Shown: positions 7,317 through 15,289, counted from the stretch's first letter. The stretch: DNA of 64,000 nt from Victivallaceae bacterium (GCA_016292515.1 JAEDIJ010000003.1:49886-113885); one strand, 5' to 3'. The notes: generated by a model from the sequence alone, not told the origin. Numbers and translations: made by a program.

Positions 7317-9218
7317 ATGATTACGCGGAAATTTCATACCGTTGTGCTCGGCAGCGGCGCCGCCGGTCTGGCGGCGGCGCTCCGGCTTCGCGCCGAGGGC
7401 ATTGAGAATGTCGCGATCGTGACCGAAGGTCTGGACAAGGGCACTTCGATCAACACCGGCAGCGACAAGCAGACCTATTACAAACTCGGCATCTGCGGCA
7501 AAGACCTCGACTCCCCCGTGAGTCTGGCGGAATCGCTGCGCGGCAGCAGCGCCCACGGCGACATCGCGCTCGTCGAAGCGGTGACTTCGGTGCGCGCGTT
7601 TTCCAATCTGGTCAACATCGGTGTGCCGTTTCCGCGCGACGCCTACGGGCAGTTCGCCGGGTACAAGACCGACCACGACCCGCTTCGCCGGGCGACAAGT
7701 TGCGGACCCTACACTTCGCGCGAAATGTGCCGCGCTCTGATCAAGGAAGTCCAAGTCCGCCAGATCCCCGTCTTTGAACGCCGCGTCGCGGTGAAACTCG
7801 TGATGGTCGACGGCCGCGCCGCCGGCTTGATCGCGGTGGACATCGACGCCGAGCAGGACAAGATGTTCGAGTACTATATGGCGGACAACGTCGTCTTCGC
7901 GGTCGGCGGCCCCGGCGGGCTTTACGATTGCAGCGTCTACCCCGCCGTCCACACCGGTGCGATCGGTCTTGCGTTGCAAATCGGCGCCGAAGCGGCAAGT
8001 CTGCCCGAATCGCAGTTCGGACTTGCTTCGATCAAGTTCCGCTGGAATGTTTCCGGCACCTATATGCAGGTGTTGCCGCGTTTCATCTCGACCGACGCCG
8101 ACGGCAACGACGCGCGCGAATTTCTGCGTCCCTACTTCCCCGACGCGGGCACGATGAACTCGATGGTCTTTTTGAAAGGCTATCAGTGGCCATTTGATAC
8201 GCGCAAGATACCCGACGGTTCGTCGATCGTCGATATCCTCGTCTACGAGGAGACCGCGATCCGCGGCCGCCGCGTCTGGCTCGATTTCCGCACCAATCCG
8301 GAGGGTTTTGATTTCGCCGCGCTCTCGGAAGAGGCTCGCACGTACCTCGAAAAATCCGGCGCCGCTTTCGGCACGCCGCTGGAAAGACTTCTCCATATGA
8401 ATCCCGGCGCGGTCGAGCTCTACAAGGAGCACGATATCGACCTCGAAAAAGAGCCGCTTGAAATCGCCGTGTGCAGTCAGCACAACAACGGCGGTCTTTC
8501 CGGCAACATCTGGTACGAATCGACCAATATCAAGCACCTTTTCCCGATCGGCGAAGTCAACGGTTCGCATGGCGTCACCCGTCCGGGCGGTTCCGCGCTC
8601 AACGCCGGTCAGGTCGGCGCGTTCCGTTCGGCGGAATACATCGCCAACGTCTACACGACGCCGACGCTTGACGAGGCCAAAGCCGCCGCGGAAGCGGAAA
8701 AGATCGTTGCCGCGCTCGCCGATCAGGCGAAACGCCCCGCCGAACGTACGTTCCGCGAGGAGCGTCAGGAATTCCAGCACCGTATGAGTACTTTCGGCGC
8801 GCACATCCGCGATCCCAAAAAGATCGCCGTCGCCGCCAAGGAAGCGTGGGCGCAGTACCGCAGAATGGAAAAATCCGGCGTCGGCGCCAAGTCGACGCGC
8901 GAAGTCGCGGAAGCTTTGCGCAACTTGCAGCTTTGCTACGCGCATGCCGTTTATCTGGATGCGATCGAATTTCAGCTCGCATCCGGCGTCGGCTCGCGCG
9001 GTTCGGCGATGGCGGCGGATCCCGACGGTATCGCGATCCACCCGATGCTCGGCAACGAGTGGCGCTTCAAGCAGGAAGATGAATCTTTCCGCAGCAAGCA
9101 GTTGATCACCGTCGCCGAAAAGGGATCGAAGTGGATCGACTGCCGCCCGATCCCCGAATCGGATGACTGGTTCGAGAACGTCTGGGCGGATTTCCGCAAC
9201 AAGAAAATTTACCGGTAA
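7317..9218 (+). CDS. FAD-dependent oxidoreductase, fumarate reductase/succinate dehydrogenase flavoprotein-like
   Basis: 633 residues. The FAD-binding Rossmann motif GSGAAGLAAALRLRAEG starts at about residue 12. The overall pattern follows the fumarate reductase flavoprotein family: FAD domain, capping domain, second FAD contact GEVNGSHGVTRPGGSALNAGQVG near 418-440, then a helical C-terminal domain. No iron-sulfur or membrane subunit gene is adjacent, so it is not a respiratory complex II. It starts seven bases after the SDR stop and precedes the OYE-like gene by six bases. The three probably act on the same substrate, which I cannot identify. No signal peptide, so cytoplasmic. Confidence 0.8.
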   Translation: MITRKFHTVVLGSGAAGLAAALRLRAEGIENVAIVTEGLDKGTSINTGSDKQTYYKLGICGKDLDSPVSLAESLRGSSAHGDIALVEAVTSVRAFSNLVNIGVPFPRDAYGQFAGYKTDHDPLRRATSCGPYTSREMCRALIKEVQVRQIPVFERRVAVKLVMVDGRAAGLIAVDIDAEQDKMFEYYMADNVVFAVGGPGGLYDCSVYPAVHTGAIGLALQIGAEAASLPESQFGLASIKFRWNVSGTYMQVLPRFISTDADGNDAREFLRPYFPDAGTMNSMVFLKGYQWPFDTRKIPDGSSIVDILVYEETAIRGRRVWLDFRTNPEGFDFAALSEEARTYLEKSGAAFGTPLERLLHMNPGAVELYKEHDIDLEKEPLEIAVCSQHNNGGLSGNIWYESTNIKHLFPIGEVNGSHGVTRPGGSALNAGQVGAFRSAEYIANVYTTPTLDEAKAAAEAEKIVAALADQAKRPAERTFREERQEFQHRMSTFGAHIRDPKKIAVAAKEAWAQYRRMEKSGVGAKSTREVAEALRNLQLCYAHAVYLDAIEFQLASGVGSRGSAMAADPDGIAIHPMLGNEWRFKQEDESFRSKQLITVAEKGSKWIDCRPIPESDDWFENVWADFRNKKIYR

Positions 9219-9224
9219 AAGAAG

Positions 9225-10667
9225 ATGGCATACGAAAAAATTGCCGCCTTTCACAGCGCGGCGGAGTTTCAGGATTTCCTGAAACGCGAAAATTACGAGA
9301 TCCCGATCCTGACGGAAATGCCGTCGGAGCTGAAACTTGCCGAAAAGGTGATGCACCGCGGCAAAGTGATCGGTAACCGCTGGTCGATCCTCCCGATGGA
9401 GGGATGGGATTGTCTGCCCGACGGGAGTCCTAGTGAACTCACCCGCCGCCGCTGGCTCAACTTCGCCAAAAGCGGAGCGAAACTGCTCTACGGCACCGAA
9501 GCGTGCGCCGTGATGCACTCCGGCAAGAGCAATACGCGCCAGTTGACGATGAATGAAAAAAGCTACGACAAGATCGCCGCGCTGCTCGCTGAAATGCGTC
9601 AGGTGCACGCCGAGAAATTCGGCACTGCCGACGATCTTGTCATCGGCTTGCAGCTCACCCACTCCGGGCGTTTCGCGCATCCCAACGACGATCACAAGTT
9701 GGAGTCGCGCACGGCTTACGCGCATCCGCTGCTGGACAAGAAATTCCACAGCGACGCTTCCTGCATCGTTTCCGACGGGGAAGCGCGCGACATCATCGAG
9801 CATTATCACAAGGCGGCAAAAATGGCGCTCCGCGCCGGTTTCGATTTCGTCGACGTCAAACAGGCGCACGGCTACCTCGGCCACGAGTTTTTGAGCGCGG
9901 TCGACCGTCCGGGCGATTACGGCGGCAGTTTTGAAAACCGCACCCGCTTTTTCCGCGAGATCGTCGAGGGGATCAAAAGCGAAGCGCCGGGATTGGAGAT
10001 CTCGATGCGTCTGTCGCTCGCCGATTTCTTCCCCTTCATCAAAAATGAAGCGGGGCAGGGCGTCGCGATGCAGTGGGAGGGCTTTTATCCCTACGCTTTC
10101 GGCGGCGACGGCACCGGTGCCGGCTGGAATCTCGACGAGCCGGTTCGTTTCGTCAAAATGGCACAGGATATCTGCGGCTTGGATATGGTCTGCGCCACGA
10201 TCGGCAGTCCCTATTACAACGTCCATATCCAGCGGCCCGCGTATTTCGCGGTCGCCGACGGTTATCCGCCGCCGGTGCATCCGTTGCGCAATGTCGAAAA
10301 GCACCTTAAAATCGTTGCCGAATTTAAGAAACGCTGTCCCGATGTCCTTATCGTCGGCAGCGGTTACACCTGCTTGCAGGATTACTTGCCCAACGTCGGC
10401 GAAGCGGTCTTGCGTCAGGGCGGCGCCGACTTCATCGGCATCGGCCGTATGGTGCTTTCCTACCCCGAACTTTGCGACGACGTTTTGCAGAAACGCCCGA
10501 TCGACCATTGCCGCATTTGCCGTACCATCGGCGATTGCACCAATGCGCCGCGTCACGGATTGGTTTCCGGATGTTACCCGCTGGATGATTTCTACAAGAA
10601 ACATCCCCACGCCCCGATGCTGAAAGCGGCAAAAGCCGCGCAGGCGAAGGCGGCGTTGAAAAAGTAA
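9225..10667 (+). CDS. NADH:flavin oxidoreductase / old yellow enzyme family protein
   Basis: 480 residues, longer than a simple OYE barrel (about 350) but shorter than 2,4-dienoyl-CoA reductase (about 670). FMN-barrel features include LQLTHSGRFAHP near residue 142, DVKQAHGYLGHEFLS and DYGGSFENRTRF near 208-240, and the phosphate-binding GIGRMVLSYPEL near 405. A Cys cluster C-x2-C-x5-C-x11-C follows (DHCRICRTIGDC...GC, about 426-448). It resembles the iron-sulfur site of the dienoyl-CoA reductase group (C-x2-C-x3-C-x11-C) but with different spacing. The second, NAD-binding domain of that group is missing; the separate flavoprotein upstream might replace it. Substrate unknown. Confidence 0.85.
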   Translation: MAYEKIAAFHSAAEFQDFLKRENYEIPILTEMPSELKLAEKVMHRGKVIGNRWSILPMEGWDCLPDGSPSELTRRRWLNFAKSGAKLLYGTEACAVMHSGKSNTRQLTMNEKSYDKIAALLAEMRQVHAEKFGTADDLVIGLQLTHSGRFAHPNDDHKLESRTAYAHPLLDKKFHSDASCIVSDGEARDIIEHYHKAAKMALRAGFDFVDVKQAHGYLGHEFLSAVDRPGDYGGSFENRTRFFREIVEGIKSEAPGLEISMRLSLADFFPFIKNEAGQGVAMQWEGFYPYAFGGDGTGAGWNLDEPVRFVKMAQDICGLDMVCATIGSPYYNVHIQRPAYFAVADGYPPPVHPLRNVEKHLKIVAEFKKRCPDVLIVGSGYTCLQDYLPNVGEAVLRQGGADFIGIGRMVLSYPELCDDVLQKRPIDHCRICRTIGDCTNAPRHGLVSGCYPLDDFYKKHPHAPMLKAAKAAQAKAALKK

Positions 10668-10673
10668 GGGGGA

Positions 10674-10686
10674 GTCGCTGCGCGAC
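10674..10686 (+). terminator. Small hairpin after the OYE gene
   Basis: GTCGC-TGC-GCGAC seven bases after the stop codon, followed by an AT-rich run. It may be a weak terminator. It directly abuts the left end of the dispersed element at 10687. Confidence 0.35.
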
Positions 10687-10949
10687 AGTTATAAGTTTTT
10701 AGTTTAAAGTTTTAAGTGCTTGGTCGGGGGCTCTGCCCCCGTACCCCTGAATGCGCCGACACATCGTGTCGGCTTAAAGAGCGATACAAAACGGCAGTAC
10801 GCGATTTGTTTGGTCAATGCGTACTGCTGTTTGCTTTGTTTAAGCAAACGCGATGCGTTTGCGCTGTCGGAGGGTCAGGGAGCCGAAAAGCTCCCTGCCA
10901 GGCACTTAAAACTTATAACTGTAAACTTATAACTTAAAACTTGTAATTT
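10687..10949. repeat. Dispersed hairpin element B, short copy
   Basis: About 260 bases bounded by AT-rich inverted ends (TTTTAAGTGCTTGG at the left, CCAGGCACTTAAAA at the right, each extended by TATAAGTTTTAAG-like sequence). Inside are further hairpins: GGGGGCTCTGCCCCC, GCCGACACATCGTGTCGGC, a long one with arms AAACGGCAGTACGC and GCGTACTGCTGTTT, and GGGAGC...GCTCCC. A longer copy lies at 61290-61806. There is no coding content, so it resembles a MITE-like non-autonomous element. Confidence 0.7.
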
Positions 10950-10959
10950 CCCATCCGGA

Positions 10960-10988
10960 TTGCGAAAACGGCAAAAGGCGTGTATATT
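10960..10988 (+). promoter_or_regulatory. Promoter of the deacetylase-glycosyltransferase pair
   Basis: TTGCGA at 10960-10965, 17 bases, TATATT at 10983-10988. The ATG at 11019 is about 25 bases from the predicted transcription start. Confidence 0.6.
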
Positions 10989-11018
10989 AAATACAAGTCC
11001 ATTTTTTTCCGGTCGCTT

Positions 11019-11693
11019 ATGAAAAAAATTCTGCTTTCGCTTCACGACGTCACTCCGCATTTCGCATCGGAGATCGACTTGATCTGCCGTCGTTTTGACG
11101 AAATGGGCGCGTTTCGCCGGACGCTTCTCGTCGTTCCCGATTATCTGCGCGAAACGCCGATTTCCAAAGATCCGGCGTGGTGCCGCGCGATCAGCGCGAT
11201 GAAAGATTCCGGCAGCGATATCGGTTTGCACGGCATTTATCACGAGTATGCCGAGTGCGGCAGACTTTCTCTCGACCGCGCCCGCACGGAACTTGCCGCT
11301 TCGCGGGAAAGGTTCTGTGAAGCGATGGGATATGCGCCGAGCGGCTTCGTTGCGCCGCAGTGGTTTCAGAGCGCAGGGTGCAAAATCGCGCTCAAAGAAC
11401 TTGGCTTCCTCTATTCCGGGCAGTGGCGCGGACTTTACGATGCCGACGGGAAATTGCTCTACCGTGCGTTTCCGACTAATTTCGACTGGGGAAACCGGCT
11501 TTTCGACGGATTTTTCGCGTGGTGGAATCCTTGGCGGCTACTACATAAAAAGGAGGGCGTCATCCGCTTTTCCGTCCACCCGATGGATGTGCGGCACAAG
11601 TTGATCGACGGAGAACTTGCGTTGCTTGAAAAACTCATTTCCGCCGGGTGGAGCGTTCAATCCTACGGTGACGCGGCGCGGGAGGCGAAATGA
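11019..11693 (+). CDS. DUF2334-type polysaccharide deacetylase family protein
   Basis: Start placed at 11019 (MKKILLSLHD), just after the promoter; an ATG 39 bases upstream would fall inside the promoter. 224 residues. Motifs of the deacetylase fold are visible: SLHDVTP near residue 7 (metal-binding Asp), IGLHGIYHEY near 67, GFVAPQW near 109, and FSVHPMDVRH near 185. Members remove acyl groups from sugars or are uncharacterised (DUF2334). No signal peptide, so it may act in the cytoplasm. It overlaps the next gene by four bases; together with that glycosyltransferase it suggests a glycolipid pathway. Confidence 0.8.
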   Translation: MKKILLSLHDVTPHFASEIDLICRRFDEMGAFRRTLLVVPDYLRETPISKDPAWCRAISAMKDSGSDIGLHGIYHEYAECGRLSLDRARTELAASRERFCEAMGYAPSGFVAPQWFQSAGCKIALKELGFLYSGQWRGLYDADGKLLYRAFPTNFDWGNRLFDGFFAWWNPWRLLHKKEGVIRFSVHPMDVRHKLIDGELALLEKLISAGWSVQSYGDAAREAK

Positions 11694-14251
11694 CAAGCGG
11701 CAAAACGATCCTGCTTTTGAGCGGACCGATGGGCTCCGGGCATCTCCGCGCCGCCGAAGCGATCCGCGAAAAATTTTCTTTGAGTGCGCCGGACTGCCGC
11801 GTCGTCTACATCGACACGACGATCTGGCTCAACTGGATCTTGAATTTTATCTTTCTTAAACTTTATCCGTTTCTTCTGCGCTACGCGCCCGGAGTATGGC
11901 GGCTCATTCATCGCAACAACAACCGGGGAAACCGCGGTTTTTTCAAAGGATTTTTCGATCTGACGGCGGCGAAAACGGAAAAGCGTCTGCTCGCCGCGAT
12001 CGAGGAAAATAAAATCGATCTCGTTTTGTCAGCGCATTTTTATCCGGCATACATCGTCGCGCGGCTGAAACGGCAGGGCAGATTGACTCTTCCCAGTGCC
12101 GTCGTCATCACCGATCATACGGCGCACCGCATCTATGCGGAAAAGGAACACGATCTGATTTTCGTCCCCAATCAACTGGGATTCAGCCGTTTGACCGAAT
12201 GGGGGATCCCCGCGGAAAAACTCTGCATTTCCGGTTGTCCCGTGTGTGATGTTTTCTGTCGGGATTTCCCGCCGGAAACGGTGGAAAAATGGTATCGCCA
12301 GTTGCAGGTCTCGCCGGAATACCCCTGGCTGATGCTGACGATGGGCGGCTGGGGCACCGGGCATATGGCGAAAATCATCGTCGATCTGCTCCACGTCCAC
12401 CGCGACTTCGGCGTTTTCGCACTGACGGGGCACAATCAGGAACTTTACCGGCATTTGCGCAATATGGCGAAACGCTATCCGGAGCGGTTGCGCGTCGTGC
12501 CGTTCACGACAAAGATCCACGAGTATATGGCGGTTTCCCGCTTTGTCATCACGAAACCCGGCGGCATCACCACGTCGGAATGTATCGCGATGCGCAAGCC
12601 GATGCTGCTCGTCGATCCGATCGCCGGACACGAGGAAAAAAATCAGCAGTACCTCATCGAACGCGGCGTCGCCGTCGCGGCGACCCGGGACGACTTGGCG
12701 GAAAGCGTCACGCGGATGCGCACGGAAATGCCGCGATTGCAAAAAAATATGGAGCATCTCGCGCCGCAGATCAAAAAAGCGGCGCAAACGATCGTCGAGC
12801 GAAGCCTTGACCTCGCTTATGCGTATTCTCCTCAAACGCCGCAGATCAAAAAAGTTTCCGAGTCGCTGTTGCGCCGTTTCCTGCGGCTTTCGCTGTATTT
12901 TTGCCTCGGCGCGGTATTGACGGGGTGCGCTCCGGTATTGACCGCAGAACTCGACCACCACATCATCACGGCGGACGGCAACGGCGCGCCGGTTTTTTAT
13001 GATACCTACGAACCCGAAACGGGGATCACCTTTCTCGGCGAGGACGTCCGGCTGGAAGATCATTTGCGGCATATGCGCGAGGAAATGGAAAAATCCGGCA
13101 GAAAAAAGGTGATGATCTACTGTTTCGGCGGGATGAATTCCGCGAATGAGACCGTGGAAATCTCGGCGGAAAACATTCCCGTCATTATGCGCGACAGCGA
13201 CGTTTATCCGATTTTCGTCAACTGGGAATCGGAACTTTTCGACTGCTATTTCAACCATCTTTTTGCCATCCGCAACGGATTGGAAAATTTCTGGACGGGG
13301 CCGGCGCTCGTACCGTTCTATTTCCTCGCCGATATGCTGGGTGCGTTGATCCAGTTGCCGCCCAACTTGTACTATCAGTCGGTCGCGATGGTGGAGCATT
13401 ACGATGAAGACCGTTACAATGAAATGGCGGAAAACATCGTCCGCCGCGACGGAGAGATGCAATTTTATTTGGGACGCGATTTCGCCGATCACCGGCTCCT
13501 GCCGCTGATCCGGCTGGGGTATTTCACCGGATTGCCTTTCCGGATATTCACGACGTCGCTGATCGACGGTTTCGCGCCGCGCGCGTGGGATGAAATGCGC
13601 CGCCGCGCCCGCGTTTCCTTTGTACGCGACACCTTGTGGAACGGCGAAGCGGATATTTCCGATCCCACCTCGATGAATGCGCCGCCGGACGGTGTTTTTT
13701 CGCATTTCGCGGAAATGCTGGTCCAATACGCCAAAGATCACCCGGATACGGAGATCACGCTGATCGGACACAGTATGGGCAGTTTCCTCATCACGGAGAT
13801 CCTCGCGCGTTATCCCGAATTGCCGGTGAAAAACATCGTTTTTATGGCGGCGGCATCCTCGGTTCAGGAAACCGTCTACGCGGTCAAGCCCTATTTACTG
13901 CGTCATCGCGACGCTCATTTTTACAATCTTTCGCTTCATCCCTTTGTCGAATACTACGATATGATGGATTACTGCGTCCTGCCGTGCGGCAGTATTCTGA
14001 CCTGGGTGAATCAGCACCTCGCACCGCCGATCTCCAAGGAAGATTACACGGTCGGCATCTGGGATGCCTCCGTCGCATTGCTTCCGCGGATGATGCGCGG
14101 CGTGGAAAGTCAAGTGACGGTCAAGGGATTCGGTCTTTACGATCCCGTGACCAATACGAACGATGTGTCGATCCCCTCGCAGCACACCGATTTCAGCAGT
14201 CTCGAATCCCGTTTCTGGCGTCCCGAATTCTGGAACATTCCGAAAAAATGA
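11690..14251 (+). CDS. Fusion: MGDG-synthase/MurG-like glycosyltransferase + internal lipobox + alpha/beta hydrolase
   Basis: 853 residues in one frame. Residues 1-~385 are a GT28-type glycosyltransferase of the diacylglycerol glucosyltransferase/MGDG synthase group: N-terminal MGSGHLRAA (14-22), TDHTAH (141-146), and the donor-binding stretch TKPGGITTSE (288-297). Residues ~393-413 form a signal-like hydrophobic segment (LLRRFLRLSLYFCLGAVLTGC) with a lipobox ending at Cys413. Residues ~430-853 are an alpha/beta hydrolase with nucleophile motif GHSMG (Ser695). A lipoprotein signal in the middle of a protein is odd. It may be a true fusion with a membrane segment, or two ancestral genes (cytoplasmic GT and exported lipase) joined by loss of a stop. 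The deacetylase gene overlaps its start. Confidence 0.8.
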   Translation: MTSGKTILLLSGPMGSGHLRAAEAIREKFSLSAPDCRVVYIDTTIWLNWILNFIFLKLYPFLLRYAPGVWRLIHRNNNRGNRGFFKGFFDLTAAKTEKRLLAAIEENKIDLVLSAHFYPAYIVARLKRQGRLTLPSAVVITDHTAHRIYAEKEHDLIFVPNQLGFSRLTEWGIPAEKLCISGCPVCDVFCRDFPPETVEKWYRQLQVSPEYPWLMLTMGGWGTGHMAKIIVDLLHVHRDFGVFALTGHNQELYRHLRNMAKRYPERLRVVPFTTKIHEYMAVSRFVITKPGGITTSECIAMRKPMLLVDPIAGHEEKNQQYLIERGVAVAATRDDLAESVTRMRTEMPRLQKNMEHLAPQIKKAAQTIVERSLDLAYAYSPQTPQIKKVSESLLRRFLRLSLYFCLGAVLTGCAPVLTAELDHHIITADGNGAPVFYDTYEPETGITFLGEDVRLEDHLRHMREEMEKSGRKKVMIYCFGGMNSANETVEISAENIPVIMRDSDVYPIFVNWESELFDCYFNHLFAIRNGLENFWTGPALVPFYFLADMLGALIQLPPNLYYQSVAMVEHYDEDRYNEMAENIVRRDGEMQFYLGRDFADHRLLPLIRLGYFTGLPFRIFTTSLIDGFAPRAWDEMRRRARVSFVRDTLWNGEADISDPTSMNAPPDGVFSHFAEMLVQYAKDHPDTEITLIGHSMGSFLITEILARYPELPVKNIVFMAAASSVQETVYAVKPYLLRHRDAHFYNLSLHPFVEYYDMMDYCVLPCGSILTWVNQHLAPPISKEDYTVGIWDASVALLPRMMRGVESQVTVKGFGLYDPVTNTNDVSIPSQHTDFSSLESRFWRPEFWNIPKK

Positions 14252-14440
14252 AGTGCACCCTTGGTGCATGAAGCGAAGCCTTGCAGGCTTCATTTGTAAA
14301 AAAATAAAACTGCCGCAGGATGCGAACATAGTGAGTGCTTCATAACGAAGCAAAGCGTAGTTGCTTCATATTGCACGCGAAGCGGGCAATGCTTCATATG
14401 GTGGAGCGTAAGCGGAACCATGCTTCATCTGCAAGGCGGG
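14248..14440. repeat. Hairpin array, left arm (ATGAAGC/GCTTCAT-punctuated)
   Basis: Starts inside the stop codon of the upstream gene. First, ATGAAG units separated by small hairpins (GCACC-CTT-GGTGC; GAAGCC-TTGCA-GGCTTC). After a short AT linker, GCTTCAT units separated by hairpins such as ATTGCACGC...GCGGGCAAT and ATGGT...ACCAT. CTGCAAGGC near 14430 can pair with GCCTTGCAG near 14278. The right arm at 14862-15075 repeats most of these units. Confidence 0.85.
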
Positions 14441-14444
14441 GATT

Positions 14445-14795
14445 TTACTGTTTTGCGGTATTGATTGATGCAATCAAGGTTATTCTGATTTCACGACAAA
14501 TATTTTCCAGTCGATGCCACTTTGCATCATCGATCATATCGGTTTTTGTCAACAGCAAAAGCCAGTAACTTGTTTCATTGGCTTCTTTCAGTGCAATTTG
14601 AAGTTTGGATACGAAATCCGCTCTACCGTGAGCATATTGTGCTTCATGGATATTGGCACCGATACTGGTGCCGGAACGACCAATTTGATTGCAGATGACC
14701 GTTTCGTGCTGACCTTTGAGAAACTTGACCAAATTCAGTATTTCAACAGCGAAGGAAACGGAAAGATCAACCAGTTTGTTTTCAGATTTTGGCAT
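14445..14795 (-). CDS. Four-helix-bundle protein (23S rRNA intervening-sequence protein / S23 family)
   Basis: Start placed at 14795 (MPKSENKL), with AGGAG five bases upstream; a longer frame to 14939 runs through the repeat array and is not credible. 116 residues, typical of the family. The hallmark is QIGRSGTSIGANIHEAQYAHGRADF near residues 45-70, with a long all-helical pattern and EANETSYWL further on. Family members form pentameric helical barrels and are encoded in 23S rRNA intervening sequences or, as the related Avd protein, near diversity-generating retroelements. Here the gene stands alone between two hairpin arrays. No reverse transcriptase is visible. Function unknown, probably RNA or DNA binding. 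Confidence 0.9.
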   Translation of the reverse strand: MPKSENKLVDLSVSFAVEILNLVKFLKGQHETVICNQIGRSGTSIGANIHEAQYAHGRADFVSKLQIALKEANETSYWLLLLTKTDMIDDAKWHRLENICREIRITLIASINTAKQ

Positions 14796-14814
14796 CGTTG
14801 CTCCTATTGGCGAT

Positions 14815-14820
14815 AATATA
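14815..14820 (-). promoter_or_regulatory. Putative -10 box of the four-helix-bundle gene
   Basis: TATATT read on the minus strand, about 20 bases before the start codon. The -35 region is weak (AT-rich, no clear TTGCAA). The gene seems to have its own promoter inside the arrays. Confidence 0.4.
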
Positions 14821-14861
14821 ACAGAAAGAAGAGGAAAAATCAAATTATAAAAGACCTTATT

Positions 14862-15075
14862 ATGCGAACATAGTGAGCGCTTCATAACGGAGCGGAGTGA
14901 AGTTGCTTCATATTGCACGCGAAGCGGGCAATGCTTCATACGGTGGAGCGTAAGCGGAACCGTGCTTCATCTGCAAGGCGGAAAAAATGAAGCATCCCTG
15001 CGGGATATGAAGCGTACCTTCGGTGCATGAAGCGGCACTTGCGTGCCATGAAGCGAAGCCTTGCAGGCTTCATAT
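14862..15075. repeat. Hairpin array, right arm (GCTTCAT/ATGAAGC-punctuated)
   Basis: Begins with GCGAACATAGTGAGCGCTTCAT and repeats the GCTTCAT-spaced hairpins of the left arm nearly base for base. It then switches to four ATGAAGC-spaced hairpins: ATCCC-TG-CGGGAT, GTACC-TTC-GGTGC, GGCAC-TTGC-GTGCC and GAAGCC-TTGCA-GGCTTC. Stem sequences differ from unit to unit and stay self-complementary, while the heptamer is constant. CTGCAAGGC near 14971 can pair with GCCTTGCAG near 15058. It ends 22 bases from the 3' end of tRNA-Pro. Confidence 0.85.
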
Positions 15076-15097
15076 TTTTTGCCCGTTGGGCAAAAAA
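15075..15097. terminator. Symmetric palindrome after tRNA-Pro
   Basis: TTTTTTGCCC-GTT-GGGCAAAAAA lies directly after the tRNA CCA end, in the tRNA's direction. The GC core is short; the flanking T/A runs pair with each other. It may serve as a bidirectional terminator. Confidence 0.4.
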
Positions 15098-15173
15098 TGG
15101 TCGGGGCGGCGGGAGTCGAACCCGCGACATCTTGCTCCCAAAGCAAGCGCGCTAGCCACTGCGCTACGCCCCG
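15098..15173 (-). tRNA. tRNA-Pro (anticodon UGG)
   Basis: 76 bases including an encoded CCA. The acceptor arms CGGGGCG and CGCCCCG pair fully. The anticodon arm is CTTGC-TTTGGGA-GCAAG, giving anticodon TGG and so proline (CCA codons). The T arm has GCGGG-TTCGACT-CCCGC. A promoter lies directly upstream on the minus strand. Confidence 0.95.
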
Positions 15174-15186
15174 ATGCTGTTTGTCT

Positions 15187-15215
15187 AAAATAGTGCAGAA
15201 AGGGCTTTTTTTCAA
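15187..15215 (-). promoter_or_regulatory. Promoter of tRNA-Pro
   Basis: On the minus strand TTGAAA (15215-15210), 17 bases, TATTTT (15192-15187), ending 13 bases before the tRNA 5' end. Confidence 0.6.
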
Positions 15216-15289
15216 GGAGAACGCGGAGAAATCCTCACACTTTGTCCTGTTTCTTGCGCGGCGGTTTGTCCGCGAGACAAACATTAGCG

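Noticed and set aside
7233..10610. An open minus-strand frame of over 1100 codons opposite the redox operon
   Set aside because: It is the mirror of three well-recognised plus-strand genes; its translation is low-complexity and has no family features. GC-rich codon use keeps antisense frames open.
14445..14795. Avd protein of a diversity-generating retroelement
   Set aside because: No reverse transcriptase, template repeat or variable target gene is seen nearby; the gene fits the wider S23 family.
14248..15075. CRISPR array
   Set aside because: The repeated unit is only seven bases and the spacers are self-complementary hairpins of 13-20 bases; no cas gene is present.
15098..15173. tRNA-Pro as attachment site of an integrative element
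   Set aside because: No integrase gene and no second copy of the tRNA 3' end were seen on either side.
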